A stretch of 39,802 nucleotides of DNA from Mariniblastus sp. (lineage in GTDB: Bacteria; Planctomycetota; Planctomycetia; Pirellulales; Pirellulaceae), in contig JAKVBG010000031.1 in the NCBI GenBank assembly GCA_022447605.1, positions 6,711-46,512 of the forward strand. Direction: 5' to 3'. Of this stretch, positions 23,764 through 33,605 are shown one piece after another; position 1 is the stretch's first letter; each line of letters starts with the position of its first letter. The translations under genes and the position numbers were made by a program. Under the pieces are notes generated by a model. It ran no database searches, was not told where the DNA came from, and saw only the letters and a program-made list of their open reading frames with translations.

Positions 23764-25101
23764 TTATTGTTTCTGAATCCGGTACAACGATTCTTTGGTG
23801 CGGACCAGCAATTGTTCTCCCACCGCCGCCGGGGTGGCCATGATATCGCCGTCCATCTGGTTGGTGGCCAACAGATCAAACTCGTCACCGGGACGGATCA
23901 CGAACATCTCCCCTTTCCGGTTGCCCACGTAGACCTTGCCGTCGGCCAGGATCGGGGAAGAGGCAAAGCCGCCCCCCAACCGCTCCTGCCAGTGCTTCTC
24001 ACCCGTCTTGGCGTCCAGACAGGTGGCAATCCCCCGGTCGCTGACCATCAACAACAGACCGTCAGTCAGCAGGGGGGTGGGCATCGTCGGAACCTGGGTT
24101 TCGTACCGCCAGACCAGGTCCTCCTCCCCCGGCCCGCCCGGATCATCGAAACGAATGGCAAACAGCGAGGAACGGCTATAGCCGGTGCAGAGGTAGAGCA
24201 TCCCATCGTGGTAGACAGGGCGAGGCACATTGGAAAATCCGAGTTTTCCGTAAGGCATCTTCCATAACTCGGCCCCCGTGTCCGGCTGGTAGCCGTACAA
24301 CCAGTTCGCGCCGGCTGACACCAATTGGTCCGCCCCATCGATCGAAACCACGATCGGGGTACTGAACGCTTTTCTCAAACTGTCCGTCTCATTCAATTCA
24401 CCCGATCGATCCGTTTTCCAGACCACCTTGCCCGATTCACGGTCCAGCGCCACGACGAACTGGTAATCGATCCCGTCACAATGAAAGATCAGCAGGTCCT
24501 GCCACAGGATCGGCGAAGACCCCGGCCCCGTCTCATGGTCCAACTCCAGCTCCCGGTTGGACCATTTGACCTGCCGCGTTTTACGATCGATGCACCAGGT
24601 CCCAAAGGTACCAAAACTGCAATAGACCGAGTCGTCATCGAGCACCGGGGTAGGCGAGGAAAAACTGTTAAGGCTGTGAATCAGCGGCGGGTCAGAGCTC
24701 TCACCCAGTTTCAATTTGGCCTGCAGCTCACCCGTGCGGGCATCAAAACAGAGGGCGAACAGCTCGATGCTCTGCACCGGCATCAAACCGGGGATCCTGG
24801 CAGACTTCATTTTCTCTTCGCGCTGGGCAGGGCTCAGCTCTGTCTCAACGGCCGAGGTCAACCAGACCTGGTCATCGGCCACCACGGGGGAGGACCAGCC
24901 ACGGCCCGGCACGACCGTTTTCCAGGCCACGTTCTGATCTTCCGACCAGCGACTGGGCAGGTTGGCCGCCGAGGCGATCCCGCTTCCACCCGGCCCGCGA
25001 AACTCCGTCCACTGCTGGGCCTGCAGACGGGCATCTTCTCCGCCGCTTCCCAGCAACACGAGCAGGGCGAGGGAGCAGGCGTTAACACGAATCGTCAACA
25101 T
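23764..25101 (-). CDS. Exported PQQ-type beta-propeller protein (BamB-like repeats)
   Basis: This 445-residue protein has a signal peptide (ACSLALLVLLGSGG) and repeated propeller blades such as WTEFRGPGGSGIASA, NVAWKTVVPGRGWSSPVVAD, DARTGELQAKLKLG, LDRESGKVVWKTD and LDAKTGEKHWQERLGGG. The W-K/R-x-G-T-G pattern is that of PQQ/BamB-like repeats. In planctomycetes such proteins are very common and mostly uncharacterised; there is no sign of a dehydrogenase domain, so enzyme activity is not implied. The ATG at 25101 has GGAAGG upstream and begins the signal peptide. Confidence 0.88.
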   Translation of the reverse strand: MLTIRVNACSLALLVLLGSGGEDARLQAQQWTEFRGPGGSGIASAANLPSRWSEDQNVAWKTVVPGRGWSSPVVADDQVWLTSAVETELSPAQREEKMKSARIPGLMPVQSIELFALCFDARTGELQAKLKLGESSDPPLIHSLNSFSSPTPVLDDDSVYCSFGTFGTWCIDRKTRQVKWSNRELELDHETGPGSSPILWQDLLIFHCDGIDYQFVVALDRESGKVVWKTDRSGELNETDSLRKAFSTPIVVSIDGADQLVSAGANWLYGYQPDTGAELWKMPYGKLGFSNVPRPVYHDGMLYLCTGYSRSSLFAIRFDDPGGPGEEDLVWRYETQVPTMPTPLLTDGLLLMVSDRGIATCLDAKTGEKHWQERLGGGFASSPILADGKVYVGNRKGEMFVIRPGDEFDLLATNQMDGDIMATPAAVGEQLLVRTKESLYRIQKQ

Positions 25102-25149
25102 TTCGTCACCTTCCTTGTTATCCAAAGCTTGGCGGACTGGGGAAGCAGA

Positions 25150-25965
25150 TCACTTCCCCTTCACCCGGTGTATCGTTACGCGGGGTTCTGCCCCGTCGTT
25201 TTTCTTTTCGTATACGACCGTCAACTGCTGACGGGTTTTCGCCGCCTCATCGCCCACGAACTTGCGCGACAGGACGATCATCTGGGCTCCCTGGGAACCG
25301 GAACGGACATTCAGCACCTCATCTTTTTCCATCGGACGCACGTCGGGTTGCTTCTTTTTCAGCTCGCGGTTGACGGTGGCCAGCATCGCCTCCACCGCAG
25401 CCCGGTCACCCAACCGGACCAGGGCCGACAGGTTGCGGAGCCTCATTTCGATCGCCGACAGCCGTTGCAAAACGTCCAGCTGAGGGTACAGGTTCAGGTT
25501 GAAACTGAGGGCGTAGACCTGCACGGTATGCTTACCCCGTTTCAGGTTGAGTGAAAACCGGCTGGTCATCGCGTCGGCGATCCTGGGACCGTTTCCCGCC
25601 TGTTCGATCGCCGTCCTGATCTCATCGGTGTTCGCCTCGTAGAACCGATTCTGGATGACGACAAACTGGAGCAGCTGGTACAGCTCTTCCCGGGTCAACT
25701 TGCCGTCCCGCGGTTCCACCCCGGGACGATCGGAACCGGCTCGGATCCGCCCATCGGGCCAGACCGTGACCAGCGGGCTCGGTTTGAAATCGGCCGCCGG
25801 CGCCATTCTCAGGCCCCCCGAAACATCCCAGATCAGAAAGGGCTGAGAGATATCTTCGGCAAATGCCAATTCGGGAGAATTCGCCAGTTCGTCCAGGCTA
25901 TCCTGGGCGGCCAGGTGTGGTCCAGTGACCGCCAGGAACAAGAGTACCACCACCACGCGACGCAT
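25150..25965 (-). CDS. Exported protein of unknown function
   Basis: This 271-residue protein has a signal peptide (MRRVVVVLLFLAVTGPHLAA). The ATG at 25965 is chosen because GGAGG lies 8 bases upstream. The mature part includes LVTVWPDGRIRAGSDRPG, KLTREELYQLLQFVVIQNRF and a basic C-terminus. No named domain was recognised. It lies 48 bases before the beta-propeller gene and after the large TlpA-like gene, all on the minus strand, consistent with one transcript of secreted proteins. Confidence 0.75.
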   Translation of the reverse strand: MRRVVVVLLFLAVTGPHLAAQDSLDELANSPELAFAEDISQPFLIWDVSGGLRMAPAADFKPSPLVTVWPDGRIRAGSDRPGVEPRDGKLTREELYQLLQFVVIQNRFYEANTDEIRTAIEQAGNGPRIADAMTSRFSLNLKRGKHTVQVYALSFNLNLYPQLDVLQRLSAIEMRLRNLSALVRLGDRAAVEAMLATVNRELKKKQPDVRPMEKDEVLNVRSGSQGAQMIVLSRKFVGDEAAKTRQQLTVVYEKKNDGAEPRVTIHRVKGK

Positions 25966-26087
25966 CCGATCAACCTCCACCAACGACAGAACGGGGACAG
26001 CTGATTTTTAGCAGGAAGAACGTGAATGTCAAACCGGCGGCCCCCGGCACCTGCTTCTGCAGTCCACCGGGCCAGTTCACCCGAAAC

Positions 26088-28061
26088 CTAGTTCCGGATC
26101 TTCTGGTTCGGTCCTGCGGCCATCCCCGATTGCTTGATCAGTCGCTGGATCTCCCGGTCCAACTCCTCGACCGGAACGTTGCTCTCGACCAGGTTGCCCC
26201 GCGCATCGACCAACAGGTTCATCGGCAAGGTGGTGACCCCCAGTTGGATCGCCAGGGGGCTCTGTTCTACCCCGCCCGGCGCATTCAGCTGGGTCCAGCT
26301 GAGCGTCCGGTTCTGGGTCAGGAATTGCTGCAGCTTTTCCTTGTCCGAATCGAGGTTCGCCCCCACAACCAACAGCTTTGAACCGTACTTCGACCGCAGT
26401 CGCTCCAGTTCCTCAAACCCCTCGATGCAGGCATCGCACCACGTTTCCCAGTAATGTATCACCACGATCTTGCCGCGGGCCGACTTGAGGTCGAAAGGCC
26501 GGCCGCGAACGTCCCGACCGACAAAGGCGATCGGCTTGCCCTGGGCCGACAACCGGGTGATCGCCCCGGCGGCCCGCTGACCGGCTGTCGTGTCAGCAAA
26601 CTGCTTCTGGATTTTGCGATACCATTCAATCGCTTTGCCCGAGCCATCCTGGTCCGAGACCTCGCTGTACAGCGCCAGCTGCAACATCGCCTCGGCCGAG
26701 AAATCACTTTGGGGAAATTGGTCCACGAACGTCTCCAGGTCTTCCATGAACACGTCATTGGCCGTGTTCCGTTCTTTCGAATTGCCATCGGTAATCGCCT
26801 TGGAAAACCGCGCGTTGATGATCCGCCAACGGGGATAATCCTCCTCCACGTCGACGCCCTCGGATTTCAAACGCTTCATGTTCTCGGCCAACACGTCCAA
26901 ACCGTCGTCGAACCGTTCCGCCTGGTAGGATCCAGACAGGGTGTCGGCCATCTGGCGAATCCAGTTGAGCCGGTCTTCCCCCTCGCTATTGACCGCCAGT
27001 TGCAAGAGGACCTCGGCCCGTTCTTTTTCCAGGCGGTTGATGTCGGCCGGCGACGTCGCTTCGCCGAGCGCTTTTTCCACCTTGTCGAAATCGCCGAACA
27101 GGTTGGACATCTCCTGGCTGTCGGTCGGCTCGGCGGCGGTCGCCAGCAGGGGCGAAGAATTTTCGCTCGGGTAGAACAGGCCCCCGTTGCTGACCACGGA
27201 TTCCTGCTCCACAACCTGAGGCATTTCCGTGATTCGCCAGTTGTCACCGATCCGCACGATCGTGCCGAGGGAGAGCTGGCCGTACTGTTCACCGGTCTGG
27301 AAGACTGCCGAGGCGTGATCGTAAACGACGAGATCTTTTTCGATACCTGATTGCCCCCGGGGAACCAGGCTGGGACGGCTACTGCCGAAATGGATCCAGC
27401 GAGACTTGGCAGCGATCTGGTCCTGACCTGCACAGGCCTGCTTGAAGCGGGAGGCCAAATTCTTGAAGTTCTCTTCCAGCACCTCGTTCATGACCGGCCC
27501 CAACTGCAGCGCATCGATCTCTTTCTGGCTGGGCAACAACAGGGCAAAACGGTCAACATCGCGGTTCTGAACTGCCTGGAAAACTTCTTCCGCCGCCTCC
27601 TCGGCCGAGATCATCTTCCACTGATCGATCGCCCCGTCCTGATCCCGGTCCAGTCCCCAGCGGGTACCGGCCGTACCGAGCCAACGGTACTGGTCCGCCC
27701 GCTTGTCGTAGTTGGAATCGATATCGCGGTAGACCTCCACCCCATCCTTGAAATACGACCACTGGTCGAGGCTGCCATCATCGTTCGTGTCAAAAAACTG
27801 CCGCAGGATCCGGTCCGTCCCGTCATAGACCACGTAGCCTGGGACCTGAAACCGTTTCGACGATTTCTCGATCTTGCACGACGCCAATTCACCCGCAGCG
27901 GGCGTGTCACAATCGATCGCCGGCTGACGAGGCCGGATCTTCATCGCCTGTTCCACCGTCGGCCCCTGGGCCAAGGTCAACTCGGCACCGACCAGCAACA
28001 AGGTGAAACTGATCGAAAACAACCATCCACTGCGCCCTTGAAACGTGCATTTGAATTTCAT
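26088..28061 (-). CDS. Large exported TlpA-like thioredoxin protein with calcium-loop-like repeats
   Basis: This 657-residue protein has a signal peptide (FSISFTLLLVGAELTLAQ). Residues 91-146 hold three Asp-rich loops, DTNDDGSLD, DSNYDKRAD and DRDQDGAID, resembling EF-hand or thrombospondin-type calcium loops. A long helical middle follows. The C-terminal about 140 residues are a TlpA/ResA-type thioredoxin fold with YWETWCDACIEGFEEL (Cys542, Cys545) and the cis-Pro motif TTLPMN. It likely acts in extracytoplasmic thiol redox chemistry. Unlike the thioredoxin at 14902-15513, both redox residues here are cysteine. Confidence 0.88.
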   Translation of the reverse strand: MKFKCTFQGRSGWLFSISFTLLLVGAELTLAQGPTVEQAMKIRPRQPAIDCDTPAAGELASCKIEKSSKRFQVPGYVVYDGTDRILRQFFDTNDDGSLDQWSYFKDGVEVYRDIDSNYDKRADQYRWLGTAGTRWGLDRDQDGAIDQWKMISAEEAAEEVFQAVQNRDVDRFALLLPSQKEIDALQLGPVMNEVLEENFKNLASRFKQACAGQDQIAAKSRWIHFGSSRPSLVPRGQSGIEKDLVVYDHASAVFQTGEQYGQLSLGTIVRIGDNWRITEMPQVVEQESVVSNGGLFYPSENSSPLLATAAEPTDSQEMSNLFGDFDKVEKALGEATSPADINRLEKERAEVLLQLAVNSEGEDRLNWIRQMADTLSGSYQAERFDDGLDVLAENMKRLKSEGVDVEEDYPRWRIINARFSKAITDGNSKERNTANDVFMEDLETFVDQFPQSDFSAEAMLQLALYSEVSDQDGSGKAIEWYRKIQKQFADTTAGQRAAGAITRLSAQGKPIAFVGRDVRGRPFDLKSARGKIVVIHYWETWCDACIEGFEELERLRSKYGSKLLVVGANLDSDKEKLQQFLTQNRTLSWTQLNAPGGVEQSPLAIQLGVTTLPMNLLVDARGNLVESNVPVEELDREIQRLIKQSGMAAGPNQKIRN

Positions 28062-28328
28062 GATACGGTTCCAGATAGGTTCATGCTTACCGTGCTGGCC
28101 CCGTCCCTATGGCAGCGGGTGCGGGCCCGTCCCTGTTCCATTCCATCGGAAAACCGAATTTAACACGGACGGTTTTTTTTCCAAACATCACTCGTCACCA
28201 GCGATGCTTGCAGTTTTCTGTTGAACTTTGCCGATTGGAGAAAAGACGATTCCTGGCCACCCCACCTGCCCGGCTCCCCCCGCTGCCGAATCTGCCGTTT
28301 CGACCGGGAAAAAGTGGGCAAACACGGT
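28062..28328. other. Intergenic region before the tRNA pair
   Basis: No supportable gene. Frames antisense to the tRNAs in this area are spurious. The only signal seen is the tRNA promoter at its right end. Confidence 0.4.
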
Positions 28329-28356
28329 TTGACAGTTCGACGGCAAACCATAGAAT
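28329..28356 (+). promoter_or_regulatory. Promoter of the tRNA-Ile/tRNA-Ala pair
   Basis: A perfect TTGACA (28329-28334) and TAGAAT (28351-28356) are 16 bases apart. They end 43 bases before tRNA-Ile. Confidence 0.75.
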
Positions 28357-28399
28357 ACGGCGTTTTCACCGGAGAGAGACTACAATAGAGCCATATTCG

Positions 28400-28473
28400 G
28401 GGCGTATAGCTCAGTTGGTTAGAGCGCATCGCTGATAACGATGAGGTCCCAAGTTCGAATCTTGGTACGCCCA
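28400..28473 (+). tRNA. tRNA-Ile (GAT)
   Basis: The 74-base gene folds as a tRNA. The acceptor GGGCGTA pairs with TACGCCC, the D-arm is AGCTCAGTTGGTTAGAGC, the anticodon loop CTGATAA reads GAT, and the T-loop is GTTCGAATC. The discriminator is A and CCA is not encoded. It is followed 68 bases later by tRNA-Ala. Confidence 0.97.
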
Positions 28474-28541
28474 CTCAACGCTTCAATAAGACAGATGGAT
28501 CTTGACCCTGGATCACCAAATGGTACAAGATCCAACGATGA

Positions 28542-28614
28542 GGGCCCGTAGCTCAGCTGGGAGAGCGCCTGCCTTGCACGCAGGAGGTCGTCGGTTCGAT
28601 CCCGATCGGGTCCA
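28542..28614 (+). tRNA. tRNA-Ala (TGC)
   Basis: The 73-base gene has acceptor GGGCCCG pairing with CGGGTCC, including the G3-U70 pair that identifies alanine tRNAs. The anticodon loop CTTGCAC reads TGC, and the T-loop is GTTCGATCC. CCA is not encoded. A T-rich run (CTTTTTTCTTTTC) follows and may end transcription. Confidence 0.97.
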
Positions 28615-28653
28615 CTTTTTTCTTTTCTACCATGTTGGCACCACGTCGGTTCC

Positions 28654-28686
28654 GGCGGTTCCCACAGGGCAAATGCCCGTACCGCC
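28654..28686. repeat. REP-like nested inverted repeat
   Basis: GGCGGT (28654-28659) pairs with ACCGCC (28681-28686), and GGGC pairs with GCCC inside it around AAAT. It lies between tRNA-Ala and the glycosyltransferase gene. It resembles a repetitive extragenic palindrome; only one full copy was seen in this window. Confidence 0.45.
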
Positions 28687-28723
28687 ATGAGCCAAGCGGC
28701 TACGATCCTGGGAGCCTGCATTG

Positions 28724-29620
28724 ATGCCCGAGAAAATCTATCTCAACCTGGTCGGTGGACTGGGGAACCAACTCTTTCAAATCGCCGCAGGTTACGCCTA
28801 CGCCCAAAGAAATGGGCGGCAGCTGCACGTGCTCTACCGGCCGCAACCCGATCGCTATGGACGCACCCTGCTGGTCGACCAGTTGCTGGGCGACGAGTTG
28901 AGGCAGCAGATCGTGTTCCAATCGAAGTCGGAGATGGGGCTGGTGCGGCGAGCGAGTCGCAAGATCCGCCGCCAAATCTGGCCGGCCAACTACCTCGAGG
29001 AGGACGTCCGGTCGCCGGAGCGAGAGACTCGACTGGATCGGGCGGCGCCGCGGGGCGCGGTGGAGCTGTTTGGGTTTTGGCAGGACGAGGAGTTTTTCCT
29101 GCCGGTCATCGATCACTTGAGGCAACAGATTCGCATCGATCTCCCGCTGGAGGGACGCTACCGGGAAATGCAACAGCAGATCGAGCAAACCGAATCGGTC
29201 TGCCTCGGCGTCCGGCTCTACGAGGACAACCAACTCGATCAGACCGACCAGGCGGAACAGAGTTTTCGCCAGCTGATCGAATCCGCCGATCGGCTGGAGG
29301 CGATCTACCCGCAAGCCCGCTTCTTCCTCTTTTCTTCGAGCCACAACCGGATCATCGACGAGTTGTGCGGCGGCCGGCCGAACTACATCCTGGCCCGTAC
29401 CGGCGACGGCTTCGGGGACACGTTGCCCACATTGCAACTGATGTCCCACTGCCAACACCATATTTTCAACCAGAGCACGTACTACTGGTGGGCGGCGTGG
29501 TTGAGCGAAACCCGTCACGGCCAGGGCCGACACCTGATCCTGCCGCCGGAAAGGTTGTTCAGTGCCAGTCGCAGCGGGATCCCCCCCAGGTGGGTCGAAT
29601 CGGCCCGGGCTTTGGCCTGA
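28724..29620 (+). CDS. Alpha-1,2-fucosyltransferase-like glycosyltransferase (GT11)
   Basis: This 298-residue protein resembles GT11 enzymes, which transfer fucose from GDP-fucose in surface glycan synthesis. The start IYLNLVGGLGNQLFQIAAGY is the family hallmark, and GFWQDEEFF and the late STYYWWAAWLSE also fit. The nucleotide-sugar motif HxRRGDY is altered: the corresponding place reads CLGVRLYEDN, keeping one Arg (Arg164) but losing His and the second Arg. The fold assignment is good, but donor and activity are uncertain. The ATG at 28724 is used; a TTG directly before it is in frame. Confidence 0.85.
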   Translation: MPEKIYLNLVGGLGNQLFQIAAGYAYAQRNGRQLHVLYRPQPDRYGRTLLVDQLLGDELRQQIVFQSKSEMGLVRRASRKIRRQIWPANYLEEDVRSPERETRLDRAAPRGAVELFGFWQDEEFFLPVIDHLRQQIRIDLPLEGRYREMQQQIEQTESVCLGVRLYEDNQLDQTDQAEQSFRQLIESADRLEAIYPQARFFLFSSSHNRIIDELCGGRPNYILARTGDGFGDTLPTLQLMSHCQHHIFNQSTYYWWAAWLSETRHGQGRHLILPPERLFSASRSGIPPRWVESARALA

Positions 29621-29716
29621 CCGATCGCCTGCCACCGGCCCATCGGACTCTTTCCCTTTCACCGTTTTCGACCGATAATGGTGAAACAAGGTCGTTTCCC
29701 TTCGCCAGGTTTTTGC

Positions 29717-32113
29717 ATGCGTCCGCCACCGACAAATCGGCCCCGGTTCCGGGTTAAAGAACGAGTAGTCCGGCCGTTCCCGCTGGGTCGACGAACCGTT
29801 TACGGCCTGACCGTCTGGCTGGTCCTCACGCCCGGGTTTCTCCCAGCCGAGGACGAACGTCTCAAGACGGGGCAGTTAATCTATGACCGCCAGTGCGCCG
29901 AGTGTCACGGCCCGGGCGGCGCGGGGGTGGAGGGAGCTTACGAAGCCCGCTTGATCGGCGATGAATCGATCGGGCAATTGACCGAACGCATTGCGGCCAC
30001 GATGCCCGAGGGAGAACCGGAAGCGTGTCGAGGGGAGGAAGCGGCCGCCGTGGCCGCCTACATTCATCACACGTTCTACAGCCCGGCCGCACGGGTCCGC
30101 AATCGACCACCCCGCGTCGAACTGGCGCGGCTGACGGCCGATCAGCTGCGGCAGAGCCTGGCCGACCTGTACGCCGCGGCCGGGGGCGCTGCCGGGGGCA
30201 CGCCTGGCCTGGTCGCAGAGCGGGGCCTGCGGGGGGAATACTACAATGCTCCCCATCGGAAGAAGGATGAAATAAAACTGGAACGGGTCGATCCCACGAT
30301 CGACTTCGATTGGGGCGACGAGGGGCCAGGGGCGGAGATCAACCCGGAGGAATTCTACGTCGAGTGGAATGGCGGCCTGAAGATCGACGAAACGGGCCGT
30401 TACGAAATCATCGTGCGGGGCAGCTGTTCGTTCGTGGTCGATTTTGGCCACGAGCAACGACGATTGATTGACAACCATGTTCAATCGGGAGACCGCACCG
30501 AGTTCCGCGAGACGTTGCACCTGACCGCCGGCCGTATCTACCCGTTCCGCATCGAATTTCGGCAACGGAAACGGAAAACGGAACAGCCCCCGGCCAGGAT
30601 ATCGCTCCACTGGGTCCCGCCCGGCGGCGTTGAGCAGACGATCCCCACCGACCAACTCGTCCCGGTGCGGGTACCGCCCGTTTTTCCGCTGCAGACCGAT
30701 TTGCCCCCCGATGATCGTAGTTACGGGTACGAACGGGGCATCGCCATCAGCCGCCAGTGGGACGATGCGATCACGGCAGCGGCGATCGAGTTTGCCGAGA
30801 TCACGACCGCCGAACTCTGGCCGGCCGACCGCCGACGCCACCGCAATGACCCGGACGAGGACCGGTCGGTTTTAAGACAATTTCTGGCTGATCTGCTGAC
30901 CGTCGCCTTTCGCGGACCGCTCAGCGACGCCCAGCGGCAACAGTATATCGACCAGCAACTCGACCAGGCCGAAGACGACACCCTGGCGATCAAGCGCGTG
31001 TTGCTGATGGCGATCAAGTCTCCCCGCTTCCTCTACCCCTTGGCGGACAGCCACCGGGACCGGTCCCACCAGGCGGCCAGCCGACTGGCCCTCACCCTGC
31101 ACGATTCCCTGCCGAGTGATCGCTGGCTGACCCGATTAACAGAACAGGGGAAACTGGACGAGCCGAAACGGATTCGCCAGGCGGCCGAGCGGATGGTGGA
31201 TGATTACCGGACGCGGGCCAAAACCCGCACGTTCCTGTACGGCTGGCTGCAGCTGGAAGAAGCGGGGCCCCTGGACAAAGACTCGCAGCAGTTCCCCGGC
31301 TTTGAACCGCTGCTGGTGGCTGACCTGCAGGCCTCACTCGATCGTTTACTGGACGAGATCGTCTGGAGCGAAGAGAGTGACTACCGCCAGCTGTTCCAGA
31401 ACCCCTGGACCTTCACGACGCCCCGGATGGCCGAATTCTATGGCGACGCGTATCGGCCCACCGCGGGGGACGAGGCCTTGTCCCGCACGTCGGACAACAA
31501 CGGTCAACACCGCGGCCTGTTGACCCACCCGTACCTGCTCAGTCGCCTGGCGTATCACAACACCAGCTCACCGATCCATCGTGGGGTGTTCCTGCTGCGT
31601 CACGTGCTGGGCCGCACGATTCGCCCCCCGATGGAGGCGTTCGCCCCGATCAGCCCCGACTTGCACCCCGATCTGACGACGCGACAACGGGTCGATCTGC
31701 AGACCGGCGCCGGCACCTGCGCCACCTGCCACCAGAAGATCAACGGGCTCGGCTTTACGCTGGAGAACTTCGATGCGGTCGGTCGATACCGAATCGAGGA
31801 GCGAGCGCAGCGACTGGATGCCACGGGGCAATACGTGACCACTACCGATCAAACCGTTACTCTGGACGGGGTCGACGAACTGGCCCGCTTCCTGGCCACC
31901 AGCCAGGACGCCCAACGGGCGTTTGTCCGGCGGGCGTTTCAGCATTTTGTCAAACAGCCCCCGGCCGCCTTCGGGCCGGAGACACTCGACCAGTTGACCG
32001 AATCGTTTGCTGCCCAAGGCTACAGCATTCGTCAATTGCTGGTGGAGATCGCGGTCGTGGCCGCGACCGAGAACCGAACCGTGAACGACCGACGGCCTGA
32101 CCAAGGATCCTGA
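29717..32113 (+). CDS. Planctomycete cytochrome with PA14 and DUF1592/DUF1588/DUF1585 domains
   Basis: This is a large exported protein (about 798 residues from this start). It has a signal anchor ([18 protein letters not shown]), a cytochrome c site CAECH near the N-terminus, a PA14-like carbohydrate-binding module ([15 protein letters not shown] to about WVPPGG), then the DUF1592 region. A second cytochrome-like segment follows, [19 protein letters not shown], typical of DUF1588. The C-terminal DUF1585 ends at [15 protein letters not shown]. Such proteins are expanded in planctomycetes and paired with DUF1552 proteins; polysaccharide breakdown or electron transfer has been suggested, but function is not settled. 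An ATG at 29678 is an alternative start. The stop is one base before the next gene, so they are co-transcribed. Confidence 0.9.
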   Translation: MRPPPTNRPRFRVKERVVRPFPLGRRTVYGLTVWLVLTPGFLPAEDERLKTGQLIYDRQCAECHGPGGAGVEGAYEARLIGDESIGQLTERIAATMPEGEPEACRGEEAAAVAAYIHHTFYSPAARVRNRPPRVELARLTADQLRQSLADLYAAAGGAAGGTPGLVAERGLRGEYYNAPHRKKDEIKLERVDPTIDFDWGDEGPGAEINPEEFYVEWNGGLKIDETGRYEIIVRGSCSFVVDFGHEQRRLIDNHVQSGDRTEFRETLHLTAGRIYPFRIEFRQRKRKTEQPPARISLHWVPPGGVEQTIPTDQLVPVRVPPVFPLQTDLPPDDRSYGYERGIAISRQWDDAITAAAIEFAEITTAELWPADRRRHRNDPDEDRSVLRQFLADLLTVAFRGPLSDAQRQQYIDQQLDQAEDDTLAIKRVLLMAIKSPRFLYPLADSHRDRSHQAASRLALTLHDSLPSDRWLTRLTEQGKLDEPKRIRQAAERMVDDYRTRAKTRTFLYGWLQLEEAGPLDKDSQQFPGFEPLLVADLQASLDRLLDEIVWSEESDYRQLFQNPWTFTTPRMAEFYGDAYRPTAGDEALSRTSDNNGQHRGLLTHPYLLSRLAYHNTSSPIHRGVFLLRHVLGRTIRPPMEAFAPISPDLHPDLTTRQRVDLQTGAGTCATCHQKINGLGFTLENFDAVGRYRIEERAQRLDATGQYVTTTDQTVTLDGVDELARFLATSQDAQRAFVRRAFQHFVKQPPAAFGPETLDQLTESFAAQGYSIRQLLVEIAVVAATENRTVNDRRPDQGS

Positions 32114-32114
32114 C

Positions 32115-33452
32115 ATGACCAACTTAGCGACACGACGAGAATTCCTCATCCGCTCGGGCGTCAGTGCGGCGGCGGCCAATTGGGCCCTGGGCCTGCCCAG
32201 CCTGCTGGGCCACTCGGCAACGAACCGACCGAAACAACGGCTGATCATCCTGTTCAGTCCCAACGGCGTGATTCCGAAGCACTTCTGGCCCGATCCGGAC
32301 AGCGAATCGCTCGAACTGAAACGGATTCTGCAACCACTGGCGCCCTTCCAGGACCAACTGCTGACCGCGCACGGCGTCTGCAACCGGATCAAGGGGGATG
32401 GTGACGGTCATATGCGGGGGATGGGTTGCCTGCTGACTGGGATCGAGTTGTTTCCCGGGGACATCCAGGGCGGTTCGGATACGCCCGCCGGTTGGTCGCA
32501 GGGGATCTCGATCGACCAGTTTCTCAAGAACCGATTGCAGGCCGACGAAGCGACTCAAACCCGTTTCGGATCGCTCGAATTCGGCGTGATGGTGCCAGAG
32601 CGGGCCGACATCTGGACCCGCATGTCGTACGCCGGGCCGAACCAGCCAGTCGCGCCCATTGACAACCCGTACCGGATGTTTGACAAGCTGTACGGCAAGT
32701 CCGAGAACCGGGCGCTGCTGGCCAGTGTGCTGGACGACTTGACCGATGATTTCCAACAGGTAGAGAAACTGATCAGCGCCGAAGACCGCCGATTGCTGAG
32801 GGACCATGTCGAGATGGTTCGCGAAGTGGAGCGGGAGCTACAAACGGAACGGAAACGGAGTGGGGACGCCGCGGCCGCCGGTCACGCAGTCCCTCAATTA
32901 CCCCCCAACGTCAAGGAAGAGAACGACAACCTGCCCCTCATCTGCCGCATGCAGATGGACATGCTGGTCAGCAGTCTGGCCGCCGATTTCACCCGCGTTG
33001 CCACCTTCCAGATCACCAACAGCGTGGGCCAGCCCCGCATGAAATGGCTCGACATCGAGGAGGGCCATCACACGCTTTCCCACGAACCGGACAGCAACGA
33101 AAAGGCGTACGAAAAGCTGATCCAGATCAACACCTGGTACTGCGAACAGGTCGCTTACCTGGCCCGTCGTTTACGGGAAACACCCGAGCCGGGAGGCGAC
33201 GGCAACCTGCTCGACCATACGACGATCCTCTGGACCAATGAACTGGGCAAGGGGAATTCCCACACCCGCAACAACATTCCGTTCCTGTTTGTCGGGGGAG
33301 GCCTCGGCTGGAAAACTGGTCGGGCCCTCGATTTCGGTTCCGTCCCCCACAACCGGATGTTGATCAGCCTCTGCCAGGCGATGGGCCAGCCGGTCGACTC
33401 CTTCGGCAACCCGGACTTCTGCGGTGACGGGGGACTGACCGGACTGGCGTAG
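32115..33452 (+). CDS. DUF1552 protein, Tat-exported
   Basis: This 445-residue protein is the usual partner of DUF1592 cytochromes. It begins with a twin-arginine signal ([18 protein letters not shown]). The body carries the family phrases [57 protein letters not shown] and [20 protein letters not shown]. It ends [20 protein letters not shown]. Its biochemical role is unknown. A decayed copy of its last about 110 bases recurs at 34664-34809 beyond the nucleotidyltransferase gene. Confidence 0.92.
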   Translation: MTNLATRREFLIRSGVSAAAANWALGLPSLLGHSATNRPKQRLIILFSPNGVIPKHFWPDPDSESLELKRILQPLAPFQDQLLTAHGVCNRIKGDGDGHMRGMGCLLTGIELFPGDIQGGSDTPAGWSQGISIDQFLKNRLQADEATQTRFGSLEFGVMVPERADIWTRMSYAGPNQPVAPIDNPYRMFDKLYGKSENRALLASVLDDLTDDFQQVEKLISAEDRRLLRDHVEMVREVERELQTERKRSGDAAAAGHAVPQLPPNVKEENDNLPLICRMQMDMLVSSLAADFTRVATFQITNSVGQPRMKWLDIEEGHHTLSHEPDSNEKAYEKLIQINTWYCEQVAYLARRLRETPEPGGDGNLLDHTTILWTNELGKGNSHTRNNIPFLFVGGGLGWKTGRALDFGSVPHNRMLISLCQAMGQPVDSFGNPDFCGDGGLTGLA

Positions 33453-33605
33453 GGCAGGGCCCTCTTCGCCCGTTTCGATCAAGTCCTCCTGCCACCCAGC
33501 AAAAGTGAACCATGGCCACTTAACAACCACGACCACCCATCAAGCCCTTCTCTCTGGCAGTCATCTGGGGAAAGCTCTTACTCTCCGCACATCAAGTAAA
33601 AGGCC

